DNA from: Phallus indusiatus
Lineage: Eukaryota; Basidiomycota; Agaricomycetes; Phallales; Phallaceae
DNA: 64,000 nt
Reading direction: 5' to 3'
Assembly: GCA_027605045.1 (NCBI GenBank)
Contig: JAQFWX010000114.1
Coordinates: 46,390-110,389, forward strand
In this document: one piece after another, positions 15,801 to 26,743 of the stretch
Layout of the letters: the number at the start of each line of letters is the position of its first letter
Numbering within the stretch: the stretch's first letter is position 1
Notes under the pieces: model-generated
The model's database searches: none
What the model was told of the DNA's origin: nothing
The model's input: only the letters and a program-made list of their open reading frames with translations
Program-made: the position numbers and the translations under genes

Positions 15801-17341
15801 CATTTCATTTTTTTGTCCTTCAGCTGAGCATCAAATAGATTGGTCGAAGACAAGGTAATTGTACTGCCCCCCGAAAGTTGTTTTATCTTATATGAAAACT
15901 GCGATTTTAGGTGGCAAGGGAACCGGACTTGGGTTAGCTCTAGTTCGTCATATCGTCCAGCTTTCTGGTGGTCGTCTTGGGTATTGTCATTCACTCAATG
16001 GCCACTGTAGCTTCGTTGTTAACCTAACACATTTCCCAGCGTTCGTAGCCAACTTGGAGTTGGAAGTACCTTTTGGGTCGAGCTGCGATTAGGAGTCGGC
16101 AAGAGAGCTCTAGCGAAGCATGGAAGCGCAACCGGATCCGATATCATAGCAGATGCGCATCTTTATTCGGATTTCCAGAAAAACGTCATGTTTGATACAT
16201 CCACGATGAATCATGCTGCGAGACGGTATAAGGGTGCTTTCCCCGTAACGGCTCGGACATCAGCTCTAAAGTCTATCATGGACCAAGGTGAGCGAGCGTC
16301 TCAGGTTTGTATACTCGTAGATAATTAGATTGATACAATGTTAGGCGGACTCGTCGAACTTGCGCCGAGAAGATCTTTGATGTCTACAGGACATCGGTTA
16401 CCATTGACAAGATCAGATACAGAAACGCCCAGCTCTTCAGAAACAACAGCAGTCGAGCTGGATTATATGCCTGCCAAGTCAAGTGCAAGCACAAGCCGAC
16501 CGACGTTCATAGCTCTACCGGAGCGCGAAACGATGAATACGTCAAATGCTCTTCCGACACCGGTGAAACCACCTTCACCTCCATATGCGGCGGGCGGCAA
16601 ATCAATTGGCACGTCATCGTCGTCCCCGCGTCCCTCTTTGCACCTGGACACACCTTTACACGCACTAGTGGTGGATGATGACGGTGTAACCAGACAGCTG
16701 ATGAGCCGTCTTCTTGCCCGGTTGGGAGTTACGGTCACATGTGCTGAAAATGGCGCTGTCGCATTAGATCTCATCTTGAGCACCAATTGTTCGCCATCCA
16801 AGTCGGACCAGCAGCCATCAATACGTGGCGACGGTTCTCCTGAACCGTCTGCTCATACAGATAATAAATATGACATAATTTTCCTCGATAATCAAATGGT
16901 AAAGAGCATCATTTGTTGGTCAATAGTTTTCCTATCTAAACTCCTTTTTTTTCCCAGCCTGTTATGACCGGACTGGAAGTCATACAAAAACTTCGAAGTC
17001 TCGGACGATCGGATTTCGTAGTTGGTATGTAAAAGGTTTTTGCTGTTATAGTGTACCTAGTCTTAACCAAAACTAGGTGTGACTGGAAATGCCCTTCTTT
17101 CAGATCAAGAAGAATATCTAGAAGCTGGAGTCAATAGGTATGATCTGATCGGGATATATAACCGTTTTTCAAGTTGAGCGGTCACTGACTGACTTTTGAA
17201 CTTCCTTCAAATAGGGTACTCACGAAACCAGTTCACGAACGTAATTTGAAAACGGCATTGAATGCTGCTGACATTCTTCGAAAGCAAGCCTCGACACCAA
17301 AATCGGAACTTGGATTGGACTCGCTTGAAGTCGCTCGCTGA
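12892..17341 (+). CDS. Membrane-anchored hybrid histidine kinase with C-terminal receiver
   Basis: Two-component hybrid kinase: autophosphorylation on His, transfer to an Asp in its own receiver, then presumably to an HPt protein (Ypd1 type) upstream of a MAPK or Skn7-like output. Start 12892 (MPFPWLDKRERQ); an ATG in better context at 12958 (MGTSDAHG) is the alternative. After an acidic, Ser-rich region come about six TM segments (13598-14400), for example VITLPLVFFVAFDF and LFVLFPAIGVVVVMSVWIV. The linker RRLYSLREQLKIQFRATQKA leads to the H-box FHEVRVPLNTALLAVQNM (phospho-His about 14721). N-box NLTSNACKFTSTGGKI, G1 EDTGVGI and G2 GKGTGLGLALVRH follow. The receiver has VVDDDGVTRQL, FLDNQMPVMTG (phospho-Asp) and LTKPV, with a roughly 30-residue Ser/Pro insert before FLDNQ. 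No PAS, GAF or HAMP domain was seen. Many short introns; some in the TM region are approximate. Confidence 0.87.
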
Positions 17342-17650
17342 TTCGGAATCATTCGAAGATTGTATAGCGTTTATGTTAGTATTGTTTGTTTTATCTTTAT
17401 CTCACCTCCTCTCTCCTTTCATTGTTACATATAACGTACTTTATTACTTTCACGTATTATAAGTATAGGTAAGCACTCACGCTGCCACTATACGTTAGAT
17501 AGGTTCTATGATATGACGAAAACTATATATAATTCCCAACTTGTATCTTTAGAAATCTGACAAACACGAGATATTTGCCCGCACAAGCTCCTAGTATACT
17601 TGGTATTTGTTGTATAATTAGCGCCCAGAGACCACTCCCTGTCAGCCGCC
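17342..17650. promoter_or_regulatory. Spacer upstream of PAF1
   Basis: This 309-nt tandem spacer holds the histidine kinase 3' end and the PAF1 promoter. It is AT-rich with several ATATA runs near 17520-17530. I saw no gene. Confidence 0.35.
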
Positions 17651-19289
17651 ATGAGCGCCTTCACCAAAAGGTATGCCCTTCGTACATCTGCTTTTTAACG
17701 CTGTTTTGAATGTAATATAATGCAGTAAATTGGACTTATTAGTCCGTGTACGATATAACAATCCGATTCCGCCGCCCCCATTTCCTCCAAAACTCGTCAA
17801 AATCGCCACAGACACATCTCGATATGCTCGTCCAGAGTTCACAGCAGAATTAGCTTATGAAGCACCTTTGCCTATGGTTGTTGATGCAGAATGTGGTATG
17901 CCTTTAGATCTTGGCAAATGGGAATGTCTATGGGAGGAGAACGCCGACAAATCAAGTCAGTTATTTGTGCACTTTTTTTTGTTGTTGCTTTCTACGGCAC
18001 TAAACGTTTACATGTTAGCGTTGAATCCTAGCGCGATGAACAAGCCCGAATTAGATCCAGAAGATCAATTTCTAGTTTCAGATGCGTACTCTATGCCAGG
18101 CCAGTTGCTCAATGGCACATCAAACGGTCCAGCAACACCAGCCGCACCGATACATGTCTCATGGCTACGAAAAACCGAGTATATCACTCGTGACACCTTT
18201 CAACGGACATCATCGTTTCAAGATATGTTAGTCCACTATTATATATATATATATATATATCGTTTCTCACCTAACTAAATATTATCTCTAGCAAGCCAGT
18301 CGAAGAGTTCGCAGCTGATATTTCTCGGGCGGCCCAAATTCGCGATATTGAATCTACTTTCTCTGCTGCTAATGATTCATTCGATCTGGCAGAACTCAAA
18401 CATCCTAATAAACCTGGTGTAACTGCTGTGGCCTCATATGATATATTGCCTGACGCCGAGATATGGGCCAACGCGTATGATTTGTTCAAGTTCTCCGAAC
18501 GCCCTGGAGAGAGAAACATTGACGTATGTGTTTTCTCCCTTTTCTTTTTTTCCTTTTCTTTCTCTTCTTATATATTTTCTTCAGACGGAAGATCCGCGAC
18601 TGGACTGTGCGATTCTCCGACCAATGGAATCTGACGGCGATCACTTCTTAGCTTATTATCTTACCAAAGACGATGCACCAGCAGAGCTATTTAGGGAGTG
18701 TCGACACCTTGACGACTCTAAAAATCCGGTGTGTAGTTATTCAAACATCTTGCAATCTGAACCCTAATAATTCTTGTTTCAAGGTTACATCGTTTAATTG
18801 GATACGAGATTACGAGACGGTCAAAATCGAGCAAGACGTACCGAATGAATTCCTCTTGGTTTTAGATGATGGTGATCTACCTCCTCTCCGGAGAACCGAA
18901 GACGGTTCCCTAGAACGGCGGTCAAAAGGAGCCTATTATAAAAATATAGAGCGTAAGATTACGCTCAAAAAACGACGTGTTAATGTGGGTCCCTTTCCTC
19001 CCATTGCTCAATCCAGGTATCTAACCAGTTTATGTAGATAAATGAAGCCGTGGCATATACTGACAAGTGGGACGTAATCCACCTGTCTCATGCACCGTTA
19101 GGCGCAGAAGAGGCAGAGGAGCGTAAAGAGGCTCAAGCTGAGGTTACTGATCCCATGTTCCTATTCTCTCGGGTTGAAGGAGAACAAGATGGTGATGGAG
19201 AGGCCGATGGTGATGGCGAAGTTGATGCTGAACATGATGAAGTGGACGATTTCCGCGGAAACGCAACGAACGGCCACGTGGAAGTTTAG
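17651..19289 (+). CDS. PAF1: RNA polymerase II-associated factor Paf1
   Basis: Scaffold subunit of the nuclear PAF1 complex, which travels with RNA polymerase II and supports histone H2B ubiquitylation and elongation. Seven exons (17651-17670, 17726-17955, 18019-18226, 18292-18523, 18585-18728, 18784-18984, 19038-19289) join in phase to 428 residues. The N-terminus SKLDLLVRVRYNNPIPPPP is the classic Paf1 opening. Further family blocks are PLDLGKWECLWEE, LNPSAMNKPELDPEDQFL, SWLRKTEYITRD, PVEEFAADISRAAQIRDIE, ILPDAEIWANAYDLFKFSERP and a C-terminal FNWIRDYETVKIEQD/RRVNINEAVAYTDKWDVI. The C-terminal tail is strongly acidic with repeated Asp-Gly-Asp/Glu units (about 19190-19250). Length is close to yeast Paf1 (445). 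Confidence 0.95.
18241..18260. repeat. (AT)10 microsatellite in a PAF1 intron
   Basis: Ten uninterrupted AT dinucleotides lie inside intron 3 of PAF1 (18227-18291), between the donor and the branch/acceptor region. It is a simple repeat that probably varies in length between strains. Confidence 0.95.
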
Positions 19290-19430
19290 CGTTTAGAGAG
19301 CAGAGATTGAAGTTTTTCCTGTATTGTTATTACCGTAGTGTTTGTATCATACATATATCAAATATACTCCCTAGTTTTTTGAAAATTAGATGCGCCTTCT
19401 TCAGTACCGGCGACTGCTGTATTGAATGGC

Positions 19431-19498
19431 ACGCGTATAATACGCGCTGGTTACGCGTTCGAATCGGAGTTCTAAAGTGAAGCGGCGGGGTATAAAAG
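19431..19498 (+). promoter_or_regulatory. Cluster of ACGCG (MCB-like) boxes followed by a TATA box
   Basis: ACGCGT lies at 19431-19436, ACGCGC at 19442-19447 and ACGCGT at 19453-19458. TATAAAAG follows at 19491-19498. ACGCGT is the MCB element bound by MBF-type factors (Mbp1/Swi6 family) in fungal G1/S promoters. The first box is also part of a GCGTAT-A-ATACGC palindrome. The layout looks like a promoter reading rightward, but no known gene follows. Function is inferred from motifs only. Confidence 0.35.
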
Positions 19499-19551
19499 GT
19501 TTCAAACACCTGAATTACTGTTTCCTTGATTCTTCCACGATCAAAACGCCT

Positions 19552-19677
19552 ATGAAGAAAATCCCGTGGCAGTGGCGAGGTTGGCACTCTGTTTTGCAGA
19601 GAGTCGACGTTGACGTCGTCCGTTTGGCCACACTTACCTTGTTACGTCTAAAGAAACGGACTATGATAAGCATCTGA
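19552..19677 (+). CDS. Possible short ORF downstream of the TATA box
   Basis: A 41-codon open frame starting MKKIPWQWRG begins about 55 nt after the TATA box. It is basic, has no recognised similarity, and could be chance. I include it only because it is the first ATG after the promoter-like elements. An exon of a longer spliced gene or a non-coding transcript is equally possible. Confidence 0.12.
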   Translation: MKKIPWQWRGWHSVLQRVDVDVVRLATLTLLRLKKRTMISI

Positions 19678-20070
19678 GGCGTTTCTGTTTATCGTGGATT
19701 TTGCTTTGCACATTATTTTATCTTGTTTTTGTTATTGTTTTTGTGTCAAATATACTTTTTTCTGCTTTTTGTTAATGATTCAAGAATCAGCTCAACCTGT
19801 AGCATAATATTGTTATTGTTTCTCGCAAGTTTCTCGATGTAAAAAAATTGGTTCCATTAAAAGTTGACATCGTCCTTCACGGCGGTAGCAAAGTGTACAA
19901 ATGTTATTTATTAAGTGGCCAACTATGCTATTTCAATTTTCAACCAACTCATTGCTAAAATTTACTTTCCAAGCGCTAATTACATGTAGGGCATATGTGT
20001 GGAGTAAATGAGAAGAAAAAATATAAATAGATGAAGGTATACATATCCTCAAACAAACAGCGCGACGAGA

Positions 20071-23000
20071 TTATCGCCACCGTGTTGTTGAGGGACGAGG
20101 GGAATTAGGTGGAGAGGAGGAATGATTCCCAAAGAATGTCGCTGTTGAAGGCGGGGGGGAGGATAAGGATCCGGGTAAGTAAAGCGGAATAGTTGGGACA
20201 AGCTCTACAACTTCTTGAACGACCACTGCAGGTGCTCTTGCACCGGGGGCGCGTGGTAGTTCGGTAGCTCTCATCACAGCGTGGATTCGGGGTTCCTGAC
20301 TTGACTCATTCTGCCATTCACCAGATGCAGGAGTGGTGCCCAATTGAGGATTTGTTCCACGACCATCCCAGATACATCGGATTTCTGTTCCATGAATGAT
20401 TTGCACCAGTCTTCCGGTATCAATATTGCGAATTTCAATAAAGCGTGGATCGAACAGGCAGACGTGCGGTGGATGGAAGGCAACGCGTTCAGCAGTTCCT
20501 TCCCATTCAAACATTATGCTTGAACGACATGGATCTCCGTACCGATCAACGTATACACCAAATTCTGATATAAGCGTCAGGAGAAAATCTAGCGAACACA
20601 ACGGAAAAATGGCCCACCGTCATAACAAAGAAGGAATTCGTTGTCGGCTGTGCGACACATTCCTAGTGGCCGGCTAGATTCACAACGCTTCGCTAAGGCT
20701 GCCAAACGAGGCTCTTCCCGTTGCGGTATGCTGACACTGGTATAGCTGAACGGTAGTAGTGACATCAGTCTCGGGCTATAATCATATTTGGAAAGGGACA
20801 AGAACGAACTCGCTGAGTTCCATAATTTCGAAACCTCTGGTACAAAGGACAGCTATTCGGTTCTTCAGGAAAATGACGTCCGAGGCTTCGGTTGGTAAAA
20901 AGAATTCCTGTCAAGAAATCCCATTATTCATCATGGCTAAGCTTCGAATCACATGTGTACATACACGATAATGTCGGAACCAGTCGGATCGCTGTGAACC
21001 AAACAGGCCCCTACCAAATGTCCCAGGAGCCTTAGGCTTGTCAGCAATCTTTCCTCCAACAGGTTCCAGAACATGGAATATGCTTTCAGTCTGATCGCAA
21101 AAAATAAACAAAATACTTTCTTAGGGACTTCTTCAGTTCAACGCACCCCTTTCTTTTTCATATAAATTAGCAATGTTCGCCCATTCATCGTCCCGACCGA
21201 AAAGAACTGAACATCTTTGTGATTGTTCAGCTTCTGCGGCGTTCGATTTATGTTATGTCGTGGAGGTCCGGACGGAACAAGTGCCTCGATATGATATGCC
21301 CAGAGACTCTGAACCAAAATTGACCGCCATAAACAACAGAAGATGTGTAGTTCATACCTTATCTGCCAAGACCAAAAATATACCAAAGTCTTCCAGCATG
21401 GCACATTGAGTTACAGCTTTCAAATGAAGAACACGTCGCATGGCTAAAATAGCTTTAAGTAATCGGACAGCGGAGTATCAGACTTCTGATGCGCACATTT
21501 AGAATCGTGTCGCAATCCAATCCATACACCTTCCGAACAACCGACAGCCACAAGTCGCATACCATCAGCGGTGGCTTCGTTCGAATGTTAGTAAGACCAC
21601 GGGTATAATCGCAGTGAACTCACAAAATGGAACAGAGCAAGTAACCTTCCCAGTTAAAACTTGTTCTTGATTCCAAGCCGCATTCGACTGATTCTGGAGG
21701 GAAGGAACGAGGAACGTATCAGCGCTCAACGTCTCGAGCTCGAAGGCCTGTAAGTTAGGGATGAGTATATTATCTTCAGAGAGAGTTGCTGTTACTTTAT
21801 ACCTTGTTATTTTCTGTTACAGTCTTTCGCAACACCAATGCCTCTTCAAGCTTGGTCTTCCACTCTGCTCGACTTTGAGCTGACTCGGCGTATAAAGTAT
21901 ACAAACCGCCGATTCGTCCGTTATGATGGATCGTACATGGGTAAACCGTTCGCGAATCTGTTACCATGTCGGCGGCGAGGATACTCGAGCTATCATCTAT
22001 TGTTGCAGCACCAACGCCACCTCGCCCTCCTCTTTCACCGCCACGCAGGCCTCGGAGCAATCCAGTACCACGGGTTTGCGGTGGATCAGTAAAGTTAACA
22101 ATGTTTAGTAGATCGATAGGTATTGGCTGTTTGGAAAAAATTAGGCTTCTGGTCAGGAAAGAAAAACAGAAAAGGGGGCTTACGTGACGGTTCACATGAT
22201 ATTTCATTACGCCGTCCTTATCCTTAGGTTTGGTCATTACCACTTGAGAGATATTTCAAATGGTGTAATTTAGAAAGGTAAGAGCAAACATACTATAGTT
22301 ATCGAACAGTAAAACGAAAAGTTCGCTCCAGCCATTCCATTCAAATCCAGCGTCGGCTTGACGAAGGAGTTTACCGGCATGGATCAAAACTCTAGATTCA
22401 TCAAGCAGATCCATATCCTTTCAAAAGTGCGTCAATGAAATTCGGGACAAAAAATGAAGGCAGAAAACACATACCACGACTTCACCAGGTTTAAAGACGA
22501 GATTAGCGTTATATTTCCATAACTCGACCTTTTGCTTCGAGCTAACCACACCAGGTTCTGAATCCCTTCCCAGAGCCTTAATAACGTCAAGAACCTGGGT
22601 TATCGCTTCTTTATCTTCATGATCAGCAGGTGAAGCAGACATGATGCCCTTCAATAGCAAATCGTATCGTAATAGTCGAGGGATCGGTCGATAAACGAAC
22701 GCCTTAATATCCAGCTTGCGAGACTCCAAATGTCTTGTACATTGCTATTAAGTAGCTCGTTAAATCTTTATCAGTACAATTGATGACACAAAAATGACGT
22801 TACCTCCACAAAACTTTTAAAAGCAGGATTATTGGCGAGCTCTTCGTCTATGCGATAAGCGGCTATAGGATAATGAGGAATGAAGTCCATATAGGCGTCG
22901 CGCCAATTAAGAGCCGCATCGAATATCGTCGCCGTAATGCTATGTATCATTGGATGTTCTTCAAGTTGGATTTGATGTAACTTTTCAAGCATTCGTTTGT

Positions 23001-26000
23001 GATGCTTGAGTATTTCTCCGAAATTATAAAACACATCTTCAATAAACTGCGGTAGCCTCTCACGCGGAATGATAGGCTGGCTGGTCTCAGCTGAATTTTT
23101 TAATGGTTCAATAAATATCTAAGTTAGTCACATTAGCAACAGATCTTTTTTCTTGGTATGATAAAATGGCACAAACCGTTTCAAGATTGCCTAGATCTTT
23201 CACATACTCCATTTCACCTTTGATCAGTTCGAATATTTGTCTATTCTCCGCGTAAGAAACAAAAGACACAGACTACATAAAAAGAAGGATACTCACGACT
23301 GCCGAGTTACTTCTTGCTTGGTCATAGTTTCTCGAATTTCGGAAGATACCAAATCATGCCATTCAAGTTTAGAAGTAGGGCCTCGTAGCATGGCAGTTTG
23401 GAATGTCCGAAGATGTGCAACTTCGGATAGTTTTCGAATAGAATGAATCGCTTCTTGTAAAAATTCGGCGTCCGGGTTGCCTTCAGCCGTATCTTTAAAT
23501 ATGGCTTCCAATAAAACGGGGTATCGTTGAAGGTGTTCGGACGGTCGGGAAATAAGATGTCGAAGATCAAGACGGCGGGTACTAGGATGGCGCAAGCAAG
23601 TCTATGCATTTAGAAACAACTGGAGTTATATACGCCTTGTCCAATAGTCCAAAAAAACATACCTCATGAAACCTCCGGAATTCTTGATTATTTTCCAGCT
23701 CATCTTTCATTCGTTTTTCCGCTATTGGTAAATGGCCAATATAGTCCGGATAAGGCAACCGGAATTCAGCAGCAGCGGTAAGAAAGATATCTCCGATTCT
23801 TTGAATAATCGGTGCCTGCTCTCTTTGCCTCACATACATCGTTTCCAATAAGCGACGGTTGCATTCTCGGAGATCCAGAATATTTCCAAATACAGTGTCG
23901 ATGAAGCTATCCAACTCGCCTGGTGGGATCACTTGGGGATCGTTCAAACGGAGTGGTTTTATGAAGAGCTAAGAAATGAATGAATGACCAATAAACCAGA
24001 AATGGAGAGATAGCACCACACCGATTCAATTGTATCTAAATCCTGAACATACTGTTCTTCTTTTTCGACGACTTTACGAATAACTCTGAATTCGGCGATG
24101 ATGTTTTAGAGCGTTTGATAAAACAGCAATGAATATAAACGTACGTTTGTCTTTGGACTTCACTGTCGGGTAAGGTTCCCAGAATTTGAGGGTCAACAGA
24201 TTTAGACCATTGGTCAACGCCCTAAAAACAATACATCTCATTAACACAACAACGAATCAAGGATTTGAAACTCACAGGTCTGTCTGGAGCTTCTACAGGT
24301 AGCTCCAACGATTTTGGAAGACTCTGCAGGTAGAAATCATCAGGAGGGGACACATCAAGAAAAGGAAGATACATACAGCAGCCCTCCGTGGACATCGAGG
24401 AGAGTAACATGGAAGACCTTCTGAACAACCAAGGGAATAACACTTCGTCAGAATGGTAATAACAGCTGTCGGAAGTTCTTCCTGAGGCTGAGCTTCGATT
24501 GATCCACCTTCTTGGTCGTCAAGAAACATGTAAACGTCCTCGACACTATCGGTAAGCTGTCGACCACCCCACTCTACTTCATAGAAGAACAGCTGGCTTT
24601 GCAAGCTTCGAGCCACGCCCAACGCAATTCGACGATCATTTGTTGAAATGCCCATATTGATGAGCAATTCTCTTTGAATTTGAGACTGTATTGTCGACTA
24701 GAAGAAGAAGAAGAAAAGTGAATTAAGACATGCGTTTATCTAGAACAGAGGAACGAGGCGACTTACAACAATATCTTTTCCTGTAAAGGCACGTTGGTAC
24801 GGAATACCGCCTTTAACATGTGTACCTCTTGGGACTTTATCACGGAGTCGGACGGCCAAGTGACTCAGAAGAGATAGCATAACAAAACGATCGGGATCTT
24901 CGTCAATGTCCTCATCGAATTCTTCGTCATCATCGGGTACGGGCATAGCGCCTTTGATACTCGCAATGGTGCGTTGCAACTCCTCCTGATGACGAGCCAT
25001 TCGAGAGGATTCGGCGTGTCGCGTGGTATCATGTTGCTGCTGACGAGGAGTAATCGGTGTGGCCTGAGGTGACTTCATTGGAGCCGTTGGAGACTCCATT
25101 ACGGGGGAATGGGAATTATTAGACATGGCGACTGAATTTCCGCGAGAAACGCTTGTGGGAGGGGTAATCGTTGACCTAGGGTCAATAATATTGGCATCGT
25201 TCTCGTAGTCGTTATACGCAGCGCCATAAAAACTGTCCCTCCCATAAACGCTGCCAGAATCAGTTATTGCACGTTGGACGTGGTGAATCGAGTGAGGAGC
25301 AGGACTGTCAATAGAGTATTGACCGCTGGAGACTGAGGCACTTCCGAAACTAGTGTGTCGGTCTATCTGTGGAGCACCAAGGGTGCTTTTGGAAGTGCTC
25401 AGGAGGCCATCGGAATAGCTGTGCGGACCATTGCCGTTCGAAAAGTAACTGGTGCCAGGTATGGTAGGATTAGCTGCCCCTCGAGGAAGATATGACTGAG
25501 GAGCAGAAGCGGTATATTTAGGGTCGGCTCCAGCATAGGTGCCATGCCGTGCCAGCGGTTGTTGAGAGTGGTGATGGGGAGGAGACAGCGAAGTCGCGCG
25601 AGTTATGTGAGGGCTGGCGGGATTCAAATCCCCGTAGGGATAACCATCTGAAATCGGTGAGGTAACTAAAGGTTGCTTTCTGTCTAGTGGAAAGTAGGAC
25701 GACGTCGCTGAGGGGGGATCGCTAGGTGGTTTAGGGAGCGGTCGGTGTTGACGCGGTGATTGGGGAGGAGGTTGCTGACGGATCTGAGGTAAATATGATG
25801 ATCGAGGAGAAAATTCTTCTGCTGTAAATGGATAGAAACATGTACAGGCTATTCAAGCGATGAGTTAATAAGAAAAACATACCTGATTGGAGTCGTGGAC
25901 TCAGTGTTGAGGAATAGGGATGTCGCATATCGTCGACGTCGTAGTATTCTTGAGGAGAGTCTTCTACTCGCCCGTTCGACGAGGGAGAGGGACCAGTCTC

Positions 26001-26117
26001 GTGCATATCGGATGACATGCCGCCATCGTCTTCAACGAAACTTTTGAACACGTCGTCGTACAATTGGGTGAATCCGTCGTCTGTGGGAGTCTCAGATGGA
26101 CGGGATCCTAACGGCAT
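20071..26117 (-). CDS. ROM2-like Rho1 guanine nucleotide exchange factor with DEP, two DH domains, PH and CNH
   Basis: Activator of Rho1-type GTPases in cell wall integrity and polarity, expected at the cell cortex. Start 26117 (MPLGSRPSETPTDDGF); upstream exons cannot be excluded. A Ser/Pro-rich disordered N-terminus covers roughly 24960-26117. The DEP domain follows (about 24300-24930; LAVRLRDKVPRGTHVKGG, VEDVYMFLDDQEG). DH1 spans about 23290-24110 (VEKEEQYVQDLDTIES, FRRFHE, LISRPSEHLQRYPVLLEAIF). DH2 spans about 22480-23260 (IKGEMEYVKDLGNLET, KSFVE, KAFVYRPIPRLLRYDLLLKG). The PH domain (about 21800-22420; HAGKLLRQADAGFEWNGW) and the CNH domain down to the end (AFHPPHVCLFDPRFIEIRNI) complete it. 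DH1 joins DH2 in one reading frame across a GT-AG intron (TRQ-S-QIFELIKG). Yeast Rom2 and S. pombe Rgf1 have a single DH, so the duplication is unusual. Confidence 0.9.
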
Positions 26118-26743
26118 TTCTCTCAAACAGCCTGAGGGTTTTTAGGTAACAGAACAGGTATACTTCCCCGAGTCGAGGGAATCTAGTGAGTGGATCCAGG
26201 AGGTGGTCGATGAGGCTGCCCAACGTCAATCTCGGACGACCTTCGACTCGATGATTATGAAACCGGAGGTTACGCGGCAAATTCAAACTCAGTTATCAAG
26301 CACTCTCTGCCCATCACTTCGGAAGATGGATGGCAGTGATGGACGGCTTCTGGTTGGCAACGGCCTTTGCAGGCAACAAAAACGCACTGGCAGTGCTAAC
26401 CAAAAACGACTGGGAACTTTGAGGCTGGTTGTGAAAATCACTTTGAAATCATTCCAGGTATGTGGAGATGCGAACAAAATGTACGAGGATCATAAATATT
26501 CGGAACACTGGATATATTGGATAGCAGTCTGCAAGATAACATACTGCATCTCCTCAGCTTCTTGTGGGGATCGCCTCGTGCCAGCAAAACCTCAACTGCA
26601 AACTGCGGGTATCACCGTCTTAGACATAAATCAAAACATGCAAAAATTGAGTACACAGCTAATATTAATTCATCTGAACGAAATGCATCGACATATAAAT
26701 ATTACAGACAACTTGGCAAACGCCCAGTACGTATGTACAGTCA
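26118..26743. promoter_or_regulatory. Spacer upstream of the RhoGEF
   Basis: This 626-nt gap lies between two minus-strand genes and should hold the RhoGEF promoter and the transcription factor 3' UTR. The 191-codon open frame on the plus strand (26203-26778) shows no similarity that I recognise and overlaps the end of the neighbouring gene. I do not call it a gene. Confidence 0.35.

Larger units (their letters stand above)
19290..20070. other. Gene-free convergent gap between PAF1 and the RhoGEF
   Basis: Both flanking genes end here, so no promoter is expected. Even so, the region contains a clustered set of ACGCGT-type boxes and a TATA box (19431-19498) facing a 41-codon ORF (19552-19677). 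From about 19680 on it is AT-rich with nothing recognisable. Confidence 0.5.

Noticed and set aside
19425..19475. tRNA-like B-box (GTTCGAATC) beside the ACGCG cluster
   Set aside because: No matching A-box at the right distance and no acceptor or anticodon stems could be folded.
23270..23300. Possible gene boundary between the two DH domains
   Set aside because: A GT-AG intron joins both in the same frame, no stop or promoter-like spacer lies between, and only the second DH is followed by PH-CNH.
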